Notes under the pieces: model-generated
What the model saw: only the letters and a program-made list of their open reading frames with translations
What the model was told of the DNA's origin: nothing
Database searches by the model: none
Program-made: the position numbers and the translations under genes
Assembly (NCBI GenBank): GCA_035636095.1
Contig: DASPZU010000096.1
Location: 1-62,843, forward strand
DNA from: Gp7-AA10 sp035636095
GTDB lineage: Bacteria > Acidobacteriota > Thermoanaerobaculia > Gp7-AA8
Direction: 5' to 3'
Length of the DNA stretch: 62,843 nt
Part shown: in pieces, positions 25,760-35,019 of the stretch
How the letters are laid out: the number at the start of each line of letters is the position of its first letter
How positions within the stretch are numbered: the first letter of the stretch is position 1

Positions 25760-27006
25760 CCGCGAAAGACCTCGACCACCTTGTGCAGTCCTTCAACGAG
25801 CGCGTCGGCCTCTTCGCGAGTGTTGTAGAGGCCGAACGACGCCCGCCCGGTGGCCGGGACGTTGAATCGCATCATCAACGGCTGGGCGCAGTGATGCCCG
25901 GTGCGCACGGCAATCCCTTCCTGATCGAGGATGGTGCCGATGTCGTGCGGATGGACGCCTTCGAGCGTGAACGAAATCACGCTGGCTTTTTCAGCGGCCG
26001 TACCGATGATGCGAAGACCGCGGATTTCGTGGAGCTGCGCGGTCGCGTAGTGCAGAAGGTCCTGCTCGTGCGCGGCGATTTTTCCGAGTCCGATCGCGCC
26101 CACGTAGTCGAGCGCGCTCGCGAGTCCGATGGCGCCGCTGATGTTAGGCGTGCCGGCCTCGAATTTATACGGCAGCGCGTTGTAGGTCGTCTTCTCGAAG
26201 CTCACCGACAAGATCATGTCGCCGCCGCCCTGATAGGGCGGCATGGCATCGAGAAGCGCCTGCTTGCCATAGAGGACGCCGATGCCGGTCGGCCCATAGA
26301 CCTTGTGTCCGGAGAACGCGTAGAAGTCGCAATCGAGATCCTGGACATCGACATCGAGATGCGGCACGCCCTGCGCGCCGTCGATCAGGACAAGGGAGCC
26401 GTTGGCATGCGCCATCGCGATCATCTTCTTGACCGGGTTGATCGTCCCCAGAGCATTGGAGGCGTGGCCGAAGGCGACGATCCTGGTGCGCCTGGTGAGC
26501 AGCTTCGCGAATTCGTCGACGGTCACTTCGCCGGCGTCGTTCACGGGGACGATGCGGAGCCTGGCATTCTTTTCTTCGCACAGCAGCTGCCAGGGCACGA
26601 TGTTGGAGTGATGCTCAATGGCAGTGATGAGGACTTCGTCGCCGGCGCCGACGTTGCGCCTTCCCCACGCGCTCATCACGAGATTGATCCCCTCGGTCGT
26701 CCCGCGCGTGAAGACGATCTCTTTCTCATCGCGGGCATTGATGAATTTCTTCACGGTCGTGCGCGCGGATTCGTAAGCTGCGGTCGCGACTTCGCTCAGA
26801 TAGTGCACACCGCGATGGACATTGGAGTTCTCTTCCGAGTAGTACTTCACAAGCCGGTCGATGACCGCCTGCGGCTTTTGGGTCGTGGCGGCGTTGTCGA
26901 GATAGACGAGCTTCTTCTCGCGAATTGTGCGATGCAGGATCGGGAAATCGCGGCGGATTCGCTCGACGTCGTAGTCGGTCTGCCGCTCGGGAAGGACGGC
27001 CGTCAT
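25756..27006 (-). CDS. sufS: Cysteine desulfurase SufS
   Basis: This 416-residue PLP enzyme takes sulfur from cysteine for Fe-S assembly. The PLP lysine is in SGHKVYGPTGIG and the catalytic cysteine in RTGHHCAQP. The ATG at 27006, overlapping the sufD stop, gives the canonical N-terminus (VERIRRDFPILHR...LVYLDNAATTQKP). The frame stays open upstream through sufD, so a longer ORF is an artefact. Confidence 0.95.
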   Translation of the reverse strand: MTAVLPERQTDYDVERIRRDFPILHRTIREKKLVYLDNAATTQKPQAVIDRLVKYYSEENSNVHRGVHYLSEVATAAYESARTTVKKFINARDEKEIVFTRGTTEGINLVMSAWGRRNVGAGDEVLITAIEHHSNIVPWQLLCEEKNARLRIVPVNDAGEVTVDEFAKLLTRRTRIVAFGHASNALGTINPVKKMIAMAHANGSLVLIDGAQGVPHLDVDVQDLDCDFYAFSGHKVYGPTGIGVLYGKQALLDAMPPYQGGGDMILSVSFEKTTYNALPYKFEAGTPNISGAIGLASALDYVGAIGLGKIAAHEQDLLHYATAQLHEIRGLRIIGTAAEKASVISFTLEGVHPHDIGTILDQEGIAVRTGHHCAQPLMMRFNVPATGRASFGLYNTREEADALVEGLHKVVEVFRG

Positions 27007-28240
27007 CGCGCCGCGCTCCTTCTCTCCGGCAATCCCTTCGGAATGCGACGGAGCATTGCGGCGCGGATGTTTTCCTTCACCGCGTCGATCTTCATGCGGT
27101 CGACGATCTCGCTTGCGAAGGCATAGATCAGAAGACTTCGGGCCTCTGACTCGCTGATTCCGCGGGCGCGAAGGTAGAACATCGCTTCCTGGTCGAGCTG
27201 TCCGATGGTCGAGCCGTGACTGCACTTCACATCGTCGTTTTGAATTTCCAGGGTGGGCTTGGAGTCGATGATGGCGTTCTCCGACAGCAGCAGATTCCGG
27301 TTCACCTGACGCGAATTCGTCTTCTGGGCGTCGGGACGCACGATGATGAGGCCGTCGAAGATGCCGCGCGACTTGCCGTCCAGGATTCCCTTGTACAGCT
27401 CGAGACTGTCGCAATGCGGCTTGACGTGGTCGATCACGGTGTGATTGTCAACATGTTGACTATCTGCCAGAACGAACAGCCCGTCCAGAGTCAGGTTGGC
27501 GCCCTCACCCGCCAGCGCCACGTTCACTTCGCTGCGAACCAGCCCGCCGCCCAGCGCCACGTTTCGCGACGTCACGGTGCTCGATCGCTCCTGATGAATC
27601 TGCACCGTCGCGATATGAAAGGCATCGGCCGACTCGCGCTCCAGACGGTAGTGATCGACGACCGAAGACTCGCCGGCGACGATCTCGGTCACGGCGTTGG
27701 TGAAGTAATTGCCGTCGCCGACGAACGTCTCCACCACCGCGGCCTGCGCGCCGCGTCCAAGGACGATCAGATTGCGGGGATGTGACCAGATTCCGTCGCC
27801 GGCGCCGATGAAGAGCAGGTGAATGAAGCCATCCAGGAAAATGCCGTCGCGAACGACGACCAAAGCGCCGTCCTGCGCTTTGGCCGTATTCAGCGCGGTC
27901 AAGGCGTGGCGCTGATAGTCGGCATAGCGCGCGTAGTGGCGATCGAACATCGGGTGGGAGGCCGCCCGCGAGATCGGCAGAATCTCGAGGCCCGCTCCAC
28001 CGCCGGCAGAATCGACGAAGCGGCCGTTGACGAAGACGAGCTCCGCCAGGGCCTGACCGCGCATGGAAACGATGCCGGTTTTCTGCGAAGCGCGCGCCTC
28101 GCCGTTGTCCGCGCGCCACTTGACGCGCTCGATCGGCGCGAGGTTCGTGAATTTCCACTCCTCGAGCTCGGGCGTGGGCCAGCCCAGCTGCTGGAAGCGC
28201 TGCGCGGCCTGCTCGCGCAGGTCGGTCTGCACCGCGGTCG

Positions 28241-28244
<4 letters not shown>
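27003..28244 (-). CDS. sufD: Fe-S assembly protein SufD
   Basis: SufD forms the SufBC2D scaffold. The 413-residue protein has the beta-helix core and C-terminal helices of the family, with DDVKCSHGSTIGQLDQEAMFYL near the C-terminus. ATG 28244 overlapping the sufC stop is preferred to an in-frame start ten codons upstream. Confidence 0.93.
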
Positions 28245-28999
<755 letters not shown>

Positions 29000-29002
29000 T
29001 TC

Positions 29003-29075
29003 AGTCCTGAGTCCTGAGTCCTGAGTGCTGAGTCCCGTTACACCGCTCAGGACTCAGAACTCAGCACTCAGGACT
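29003..29075 (-). repeat. Inverted heptamer-repeat hairpin (AGTCCTG/CAGGACT), sufB-sufC gap
   Basis: The plus-strand arm 29003-29035 holds AGTCCTG-type units (one AGTGCTG). A loop of about 10 bases follows, and arm 29046-29075 holds CTCAGGA-type units with two variant heptads. The hairpin occupies the whole gap from the sufB stop to three bases before the sufC ATG. It shares its unit with the copies at 1591 and 50984. Confidence 0.9.
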
Positions 29076-30509
29076 TCATCCAACACTCCCCTCCAACGAC
29101 ACCCCGAGTAATTTCTGCGCCTCGACCGCGAACTCCATCGGCAGCTCACGGAAGACCTCGCGACAGAAGCCGCTCACGATCATCGACACCGCATCCTCGG
29201 GCTTGATGCCGCGCTGCTGGCAGTAGAAGAGCTGATCCTCGCCGATCTTCGATGTCGAGGCCTCGTGTTCCATCACGGCAGTGGAGTTGCGCACCTCGAT
29301 GTACGGAAAGGTGTGCGCGCCGCACTTGTCGCCCAGGAGCAATGAGTCGCACTGCGAGTAATTGCGTGCGTTCTCGGCCGACTTCATGATCTTCACCAGG
29401 CCGCGATACGAATTCTGCCCGTGACCGGCCGAGATTCCCTTCGACACGATCGTCGATCGCGTGTTCTTTCCGATGTGAATCATCTTCGTGCCGGTGTCCG
29501 CCTGCTGATAGTTCGCGGTCACCGCCACGGAGTAGAACTCGCCGACCGAATTGTCGCCCTGCAGGATGCAGCTCGGATATTTCCACGTGATCGCGGAGCC
29601 TGTCTCGACCTGCGTCCACGAAACCTTCGAGTTCTTGAACGCTTTGCCGCGCTTCGTGACGAAGTTGAAGATCCCGCCCTTCCCTTCCTTGTCTCCGGGG
29701 TACCAGTTCTGCACCGTGGAGTACTTGATGGTGGCGTTGTCGAGCGCCACCAACTCGACCACGGCGGCGTGAAGCTGATTCTCATCGCGCATGGGCGCGG
29801 TGCAGCCTTCGAGATAGCTGACGTACGCGCCTTCGTCGGCGACGATCAACGTGCGCTCGAACTGTCCCGTGCCCGCCGTGTTGATGCGGAAGTAGGTCGA
29901 CAGCTCCATCGGACAGCGAACGCCTTTCGGGATGTAGCAGAACGATCCGTCAGTGAATACAGCGGAGTTCAGCGTCGCGAAGAAATTGTCGGTGTACGGA
30001 ACAACACTGCCCATGTACTTGCGCACCAGTTCGGGATGCTTTTGCACCGCTTCTGAGAACGAACAGAAGATGATTCCGAGCTTGGCGAGCTCGGCCTGAA
30101 ATGTCGTCGCGACGGAAACGCTGTCAAAGACCGCGTCGACGGCCACGCCGCTCAGACGCTTCTGTTCTTCGAGCGAGATCCCGAGCTTGTCGAACGTCTT
30201 GCGCAGCTCGGGATCGACCTCATCCAGCGAATCGAGCTTCTTTTTCTGCTTCGGCGCGGAGTAGTAACGGATGGCCTGATAGTCGATGGGGTTGTAATGG
30301 ACGTTGGCCCAGGTCGGCTCCTTCATGGTCAGCCAGTGCCGCAGCGCTTTCAGCCGCCACTCCAGCATCCACTCCGGCTCATTTTTCTTCGTCGAGATGA
30401 GTCGAACGATTTCCTCGTTGAGACCCGGCGGTGCGACATCGGCTTCGATGTCGGTGACAAAACCGTACTTGTATTCCTGATTGGCGAGTTGTTCGACGGT
30501 CGAGCTCAT
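29076..30509 (-). CDS. sufB: Fe-S assembly scaffold protein SufB
   Basis: This 477-residue core scaffold protein builds the [4Fe-4S] cluster with SufC and SufD. The conserved YIPKGVRCP, SYLEGCTAPMRDENQLHAA, and late HEASTSKIGEDQLFY segments are all present. It overlaps the Rrf2 regulator stop by four bases and is the first structural gene of the operon. Confidence 0.95.
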   Translation of the reverse strand: MSSTVEQLANQEYKYGFVTDIEADVAPPGLNEEIVRLISTKKNEPEWMLEWRLKALRHWLTMKEPTWANVHYNPIDYQAIRYYSAPKQKKKLDSLDEVDPELRKTFDKLGISLEEQKRLSGVAVDAVFDSVSVATTFQAELAKLGIIFCSFSEAVQKHPELVRKYMGSVVPYTDNFFATLNSAVFTDGSFCYIPKGVRCPMELSTYFRINTAGTGQFERTLIVADEGAYVSYLEGCTAPMRDENQLHAAVVELVALDNATIKYSTVQNWYPGDKEGKGGIFNFVTKRGKAFKNSKVSWTQVETGSAITWKYPSCILQGDNSVGEFYSVAVTANYQQADTGTKMIHIGKNTRSTIVSKGISAGHGQNSYRGLVKIMKSAENARNYSQCDSLLLGDKCGAHTFPYIEVRNSTAVMEHEASTSKIGEDQLFYCQQRGIKPEDAVSMIVSGFCREVFRELPMEFAVEAQKLLGVSLEGSVG

Positions 30510-30973
30510 GAGACCCTCTGCGTCATCAGCGTCGACTTGTCGATCGCCGGAATGGGGAACGCGCCGCGCGTCAGATCGCCGAGCGTGATCTGCTCGAATG
30601 CGCCCTTGATCGCGCGATTAACGCCGAACATGAACCGCCGCGACGGGCAGCCCGCGCGGATCGAACAGGTCGCGGCTCCGTTCTCGTCGATCGTCTCGCA
30701 CTCGACCAGATCCCACGGACCCTCCAGAAGCTCGAGCATCTGACCGAGCGTGAGGGTCTCGGGATCGCCTTCGAACGAATAGCCGCCCGAGACGCCCCGA
30801 TGCGACGCGATCACGCCGCCCTGGTGCAGCGCCTTGAGCACCTTCGTCACCGTCGGAACGGGAAGGTGATAGAACTCCGCGATCTCGCGGGCAGCGATCG
30901 TCTCGCCATGCTTCCGGGCAAGGTAGATCGTCGCGAGAAGGCCGTAATCCGTGAGTCTTGAAATCTTTAGCAT
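30506..30973 (-). CDS. Rrf2-family Fe-S-sensing repressor of the SUF operon
   Basis: The 155-residue winged-helix protein begins MLKISRLTDYGLLATIYLA, a classic Rrf2 start. Cysteines spaced C-x10-C-x5-C near residues 95-115 could bind an Fe-S cluster as in IscR or SufR. ATG 30973 is chosen because the family N-terminus starts there; an upstream in-frame start would translate the operator. It heads the SUF operon, and a long dyad lies 10 bases before its start, so it should repress itself and the operon when Fe-S clusters are sufficient. Confidence 0.9.
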   Translation of the reverse strand: MLKISRLTDYGLLATIYLARKHGETIAAREIAEFYHLPVPTVTKVLKALHQGGVIASHRGVSGGYSFEGDPETLTLGQMLELLEGPWDLVECETIDENGAATCSIRAGCPSRRFMFGVNRAIKGAFEQITLGDLTRGAFPIPAIDKSTLMTQRVS

Positions 30974-30983
30974 CGTCAGGCTC

Positions 30984-31010
30984 GAAACTGTACCAGAGCG
31001 GTACAGATTC
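30984..31010 (-). promoter_or_regulatory. Palindromic operator upstream of the Rrf2-SUF operon
   Basis: CTGTACC (30988-30994) and GGTACAG (31000-31006) are perfect inverted repeats around AGAGC. With one mismatched pair the dyad extends to 11-base arms (GAA outside, TTC on the other side), 27 bases in all. On the minus strand a TTGTGG-17-TACAGT pair overlaps it and could be the promoter, so binding would block polymerase. The length and symmetry fit an Rrf2 dimer site. Confidence 0.75.
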
Positions 31011-31023
31011 CACAACAGCAACT

Positions 31024-31051
31024 TTGCGGCTTGTATGCCTTGGCATATAAC
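31024..31051 (+). promoter_or_regulatory. Candidate promoter for the Pro/Thr-rich lipoprotein gene
   Basis: TTGCGG (31024-31029) and TATAAC (31046-31051) are separated by 16 bases on the plus strand, 18 bases before the ATG at 31070. It is back to back with the SUF operon promoter. Confidence 0.4.
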
Positions 31052-31069
31052 GTGCGATTTTGAGGCCCA

Positions 31070-31534
31070 ATGCATCCGAAGCAATTTGTGTCGATCCTTC
31101 TCGTCCTTGCGGCAGCCTCATGCAGTCGCAGCGGGAAAATGCAGCGCAATCAGCAGCAATACGACGCGGTGCAGGAGGGCTCTGCGCAAGGGGTGACCTC
31201 GACGATCAGCGGGCCCGGTGAAACGCCGCAGCCGCTCACGACCTCGACCGTGACCGGAACAAACGTCGACACGACGACTGCGTTCACCGTTCCGGGCACC
31301 GCCACAACGACCTCGACGCAACAGCCGGGGACGATCGCATCGACGTTGCCCGAATCGACGACCGGATTCCCATCGGGCTACACGCCGCCGCGACCGCGGC
31401 CGCGTCCTCGAACGCCGCCGCCTCAGACCGACACCGCGGCCCCGCCGACGACAACCGATACGAGCGGGCCACAGAAAAATAGAGACGATCAGAAACCGCC
31501 GCCGCCGACCCACACGACGGGAACGCAAGGGTAA
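31070..31534 (+). CDS. Low-complexity Thr/Pro-rich lipoprotein
   Basis: The 154-residue product has a lipoprotein signal (QFVSILLVLAAASC, acylated Cys near residue 18). A mature region follows that is almost entirely Thr, Pro, Gly and Gln, including an Arg-Pro alternation (PRPRPRPRTPPP). It is probably an extended envelope-exposed or wall-spanning tail. No enzymatic domain is seen. It is divergent from the SUF operon. Confidence 0.6.
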   Translation: MHPKQFVSILLVLAAASCSRSGKMQRNQQQYDAVQEGSAQGVTSTISGPGETPQPLTTSTVTGTNVDTTTAFTVPGTATTTSTQQPGTIASTLPESTTGFPSGYTPPRPRPRPRTPPPQTDTAAPPTTTDTSGPQKNRDDQKPPPPTHTTGTQG

Positions 31535-31556
31535 GCGCGGCTGCGCACGCGCGCCG

Positions 31557-31582
31557 CGCGTTGTCGGTTATCGGTTGTCGGT
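31557..31582 (+). repeat. Left heptamer arm (GTTGTCG type) flanking a membrane-protein gene
   Basis: CGCG is followed by three heptads of the TTGTCGG type (one TTATCGG). The reverse complement of the same tract occurs at 32035-32064, so the two arms face each other across about 450 bases that hold one gene. Confidence 0.8.
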
Positions 31583-31601
31583 GGGGTCGACGGAATTCTC
31601 G

Positions 31602-32045
31602 ATGAATCGCCTGCGCACATTGGCTGTCGCAACGCTGATCTTTAGCGCGGTGGTGCTGGCGCTCGACATCTGGGCTGCGTGCCGACTGCCACAAACGGTC
31701 GGGCTTCTTCGGGACATGAAGCGACGGGGAGCGGACCTTCACGGCACCGATCCGGGCAGCCTGCGCGAGGGGCTGCAGTTTCAAATCGCCGTGACGACCA
31801 TCCTCGCTGCAGGCTTCATTGCTGCTGCGATCGGGCTTTTCCGGACCCGTCGGTGGGCGCGCAGCACGTTTCTCTTGATGTCGATTTTCACGTTCTTCTA
31901 CGTCGCTTCGGGTTTTCTCATCAGCATCACCACCGAACGGGTCGTCCATTTAGCAATCGCCGCTGCCCTTGTCTCGTTCGGCTGGTGGTTCCTCTACAGG
32001 TCTCGAACAGCCGCGCATTTTGTTCAGTACTCGGACAACCGATAA
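31602..32045 (+). CDS. Four-helix membrane protein inside an inverted heptamer pair
   Basis: The 147-residue product has about four hydrophobic helices (around 5-25, 60-80, 88-108 and 115-135) and no recognised domain. ATG 31602 is preferred to an upstream GTG that lies inside the left repeat arm. Its stop codon falls in the right repeat arm. The gene and its two arms together look like a small cassette between the lipoprotein and glyQ. Confidence 0.55.
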   Translation: MNRLRTLAVATLIFSAVVLALDIWAACRLPQTVGLLRDMKRRGADLHGTDPGSLREGLQFQIAVTTILAAGFIAAAIGLFRTRRWARSTFLLMSIFTFFYVASGFLISITTERVVHLAIAAALVSFGWWFLYRSRTAAHFVQYSDNR

Positions 32046-32064
32046 CCGACGACCGACAACGCGC
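32035..32064 (+). repeat. Right heptamer arm (CGACAAC type), inverted copy of the 31557 arm
   Basis: ACAACCG, ATAACCG, ACGACCG and ACAACGC follow each other. The reverse complement shares a 12-base and an 11-base exact block with the left arm. The upstream gene stops inside it, and the glyQ promoter begins 14 bases after it. Confidence 0.8.
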
Positions 32065-32077
32065 GCGAAGCGCGCCA

Positions 32078-32083
32078 TATAAT
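32078..32083 (+). promoter_or_regulatory. Leaderless-type -10 box for glyQ
   Basis: A perfect TATAAT ends eight bases before the glyQ ATG. No Shine-Dalgarno exists in the gap, so the transcript should begin at or next to the start codon. Confidence 0.65.
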
Positions 32084-32091
32084 CCGCGCAC

Positions 32092-32985
32092 ATGGCGCGC
32101 ATCTCATTTCAGGATCTCATCCTGCGCCTGCAGAATTTCTGGGCCGCGCGCGGCTGCATGATCGAGATGCCTGTGGACGTCGAGGTCGGCGCCGGAACAA
32201 TGCACCCCGCGACTTTCCTTCGCGTTCTCGGCCCGGAGCCGTGGAATGTCGCGTACGTGCAGCCGTCGCGTCGCCCTGCCGACGGCCGTTACGGCGACAA
32301 CCCGTTTCGCCTGGGCAAGCATTATCAATTTCAGGTCGTGCTCAAACCGTCGCCGACCGATGTGCAGGGCATCTATCTCGATTCCTTGCGCGCGATCGGA
32401 CTCGATCTGACGCGTCACGACATTCGATTCGAGGAAGACAACTGGGAATCGCCGACTCTCGGCGCCTGGGGTGTGGGTTGGCAGGTTTTGCTCGACGGCA
32501 TGGAGATCACGCAGTTCACGTACTTCCAGCAGGCGGGCGGAATCGATCTGTCGCCGGTTTCGGCGGAGATCACCTACGGCATCGAGCGCCTGACCATGTT
32601 TCTCTCGCGACAGAGCTCGGCATTCGACATCGAGTGGGGCGGTGGCTTCACGTATGGCGATGTCCGCAAACAGGATGAATACGAGTTCTCGAAGTACTAC
32701 TTCGAAATCGCGGACATCGATCTGCATTGGAAGCTGCTCGAGCAATACGCATGCGAGGCCAGAAGGTGTCTCGAGAACAAGCTGGTGTTTCCGGCGTACG
32801 ACTGGACGCTGAAGTGCTCGCACATTTTCAACACGCTCGACGCACGGGGCGCGGTGTCGGCCACCGAGCGGGTCGCGGTCATCAAACGCGTGCGCGACCT
32901 GGCGGTCCGCTGCGCGGAGCAGTATCTCGAAAGCCGCCGCGAGCTCGGCTTCCCACTCCTGCCTGCGCAGGAGCGCGTCTCTTAG
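32092..32985 (+). CDS. glyQ: Glycyl-tRNA synthetase alpha subunit
   Basis: This 297-residue catalytic subunit of the tetrameric glycyl-tRNA synthetase shows FQDLILRLQNFWAARGC, MHPATFLRVLGPEPW, and YVQPSRRPADGRYGDNP. The glyS gene begins at the very next base after its stop. Confidence 0.97.
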   Translation: MARISFQDLILRLQNFWAARGCMIEMPVDVEVGAGTMHPATFLRVLGPEPWNVAYVQPSRRPADGRYGDNPFRLGKHYQFQVVLKPSPTDVQGIYLDSLRAIGLDLTRHDIRFEEDNWESPTLGAWGVGWQVLLDGMEITQFTYFQQAGGIDLSPVSAEITYGIERLTMFLSRQSSAFDIEWGGGFTYGDVRKQDEYEFSKYYFEIADIDLHWKLLEQYACEARRCLENKLVFPAYDWTLKCSHIFNTLDARGAVSATERVAVIKRVRDLAVRCAEQYLESRRELGFPLLPAQERVS

Positions 32986-35019
32986 ATGTCCGAGTACTTC
33001 TTCGAGCTCCTCACCGAAGAGATCCCGGCATGGATGCACGATGGAGCGCAGACGATGTTGCGCCAGCAACTGTCAGAGTTGTTCGCCGGCGCCCAGATCT
33101 ACGTCAGCAGCACGCCGCGCCGGATCATTTTCTTTCTGTCGAAGCTGCCCCCGCGCGAAAACGACCGCGAAGAAGAAGTGAAAGGCCCGCCCCGAACGGC
33201 CGGGGAACAGGCGCTGCAGGGATTTCTCAAAAAGAACAACGCTTCGCGCGAGGACATCATCGAAGGCGGCCAATACATTCGCATCCGCAAAAAGATCGCC
33301 GGACGGGGAACGGATTCGATTCTCCAGCAGCGCGTGCCGCCCATCGTTGAGGGTCTGCGGTGGCCGAAGATGATGCGCTGGAGCCGCGGCGACCGGCCGT
33401 ACATTCGCCCGATCCACTCCGTGCTTTCGGTTTTCGACGGCAAGCACCTTCCTGTCGAAGTGCTCGGCGTCGCCTCAGGCACGACCACGGTCGGCCATCG
33501 CACGCTCGCTCCCGGGCCGATCACCGTCAGCGGCTACAACGATTACGTCACCAAGCTCGAGCTGGCACGGGTGGTCATCGACTCGACGCGGCGGCGCCAC
33601 GTCATGGCAGAGCGCGCACGCATCCTCGCCAATCAAATCGAGGGAACGCCGTCGCTCGACGCCACCATCTGGGGCCAGTGGCAATACCTCACCGAATACC
33701 CGGGCGTGCTGCGGGCGGAGTTTCGCCGCGAATACCTCGCGCTTCCGGAAGAAGTCCTGGTGACGGTGATGCGGGTGCATCAGAAGCAGCTCCCCATTCG
33801 CGGCCCGAACGACAAGCTGACGAATTCTTTTCTGGCAGTGCTCGACAATGAATCCGATCCCGACGGCAACGCCGCCTATGGCAATGCCTTCGTGACCAAC
33901 GCCCGCTTCGCCGACGCGAAATTTTTCTACGACACCGACCGCCGCAAGCCGCTCGCCGAGCGCCTCGATCAACTCTCGCACCTGCAATTTCAGGAGAAGC
34001 TCGGCAACTACCTCGACAAGAGCAAGCGGATCGAAGCGATCGCTGGAGCGATCTGCACGCATGTCAAAGCCGACGCTGACGACACCCTGACCGCCGCGCG
34101 GCTGTGCAAAGCCGATCTGGTCACCGAGATGGTGAAGGAGTTCACCGATCTCCAAGGTCGCGTGGGCGGGATTTACGCGCGCGAGGAGGGCTATCCCGAA
34201 GCAGTCTGGCAGGCGATTTACGATCACTACCTGCCCGTCAACATCGAAGATGCTCTGCCGCGCACTTTATCGGGAGCGATCGTCTCGATTGCCGACAAGA
34301 TCGACACGCTGGCGGGATTCTTCCGCATCGGCGTGCGTCCGACCGGTTCGAAAGATCCGTTTGCCCTCCGCCGCGCCGCGCAGGGAATCGTCCAGATTCT
34401 TCTCAATCGCGACAAACGTCAGGTTCGCCTGCCGATGGACGCGCTTTTCAACATTGCGCTGGAAGTACACAAGGCGCAGTCGGTGAAAGCCGATCTCGTC
34501 GAATTTTTCTCCGAACGCATCCAGACCGTGCTCGAATCGTCGGCCTACGGTTTCCGATACGACGAAATTCAGGCAGCCATGCAGGCGGGCTGGCAGGGCT
34601 TGCTCACCGATCTGGTCGATCGCATCGCGGCCGTGAAGACCATGCGCTCCGATCCGAATTTTCTCTCGATCCTCGACTCCGCCAAGCGCATTGCCAACAT
34701 CACGGCCGATCACACCGACAGCAAGGTCGATCCGAAGAAACTCGAAAATGAAACGGAGCGGCGGCTCAACCAGCTCGCCGGCCAGGTCGGCGAGCAGATC
34801 GACGAGATGATCTCGGAGCGCGATTACAAACGCGCGCTCGAATCGTTTGCCGCCATGGCGCCGGAGCTGGAGACATTCTTCGACGAAGTCATGGTGATGG
34901 TCGAAGACCAGGCCCTCCGCAAGAATCGAATGTCGCTGCTGCGCAAAGTGGGGAACGCCGTCCTCAGGATCGCCGACGTCACCAAGATCGTCGTCGATCG
35001 CTCCGAGTATCGCGCGTGA
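32986..35019 (+). CDS. glyS: Glycyl-tRNA synthetase beta subunit
   Basis: This 677-residue tRNA-binding subunit includes the N-terminal FFELLTEEIPAWM, GHRTLAP, and the HD-like region with SKRIEAIAGAICTH and LADKIDTLAGFF-like SIADKIDTLAGFFRIG. The length is normal for the family. The following lipoprotein gene starts in its stop codon (GTGA). Confidence 0.96.
   Translation: MSEYFFELLTEEIPAWMHDGAQTMLRQQLSELFAGAQIYVSSTPRRIIFFLSKLPPRENDREEEVKGPPRTAGEQALQGFLKKNNASREDIIEGGQYIRIRKKIAGRGTDSILQQRVPPIVEGLRWPKMMRWSRGDRPYIRPIHSVLSVFDGKHLPVEVLGVASGTTTVGHRTLAPGPITVSGYNDYVTKLELARVVIDSTRRRHVMAERARILANQIEGTPSLDATIWGQWQYLTEYPGVLRAEFRREYLALPEEVLVTVMRVHQKQLPIRGPNDKLTNSFLAVLDNESDPDGNAAYGNAFVTNARFADAKFFYDTDRRKPLAERLDQLSHLQFQEKLGNYLDKSKRIEAIAGAICTHVKADADDTLTAARLCKADLVTEMVKEFTDLQGRVGGIYAREEGYPEAVWQAIYDHYLPVNIEDALPRTLSGAIVSIADKIDTLAGFFRIGVRPTGSKDPFALRRAAQGIVQILLNRDKRQVRLPMDALFNIALEVHKAQSVKADLVEFFSERIQTVLESSAYGFRYDEIQAAMQAGWQGLLTDLVDRIAAVKTMRSDPNFLSILDSAKRIANITADHTDSKVDPKKLENETERRLNQLAGQVGEQIDEMISERDYKRALESFAAMAPELETFFDEVMVMVEDQALRKNRMSLLRKVGNAVLRIADVTKIVVDRSEYRA

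Noticed and set aside
25783..27126. 447-residue plus-strand ORF opposite sufS
   Set aside because: sufS has catalytic motifs and operon context; the opposite frame has none.
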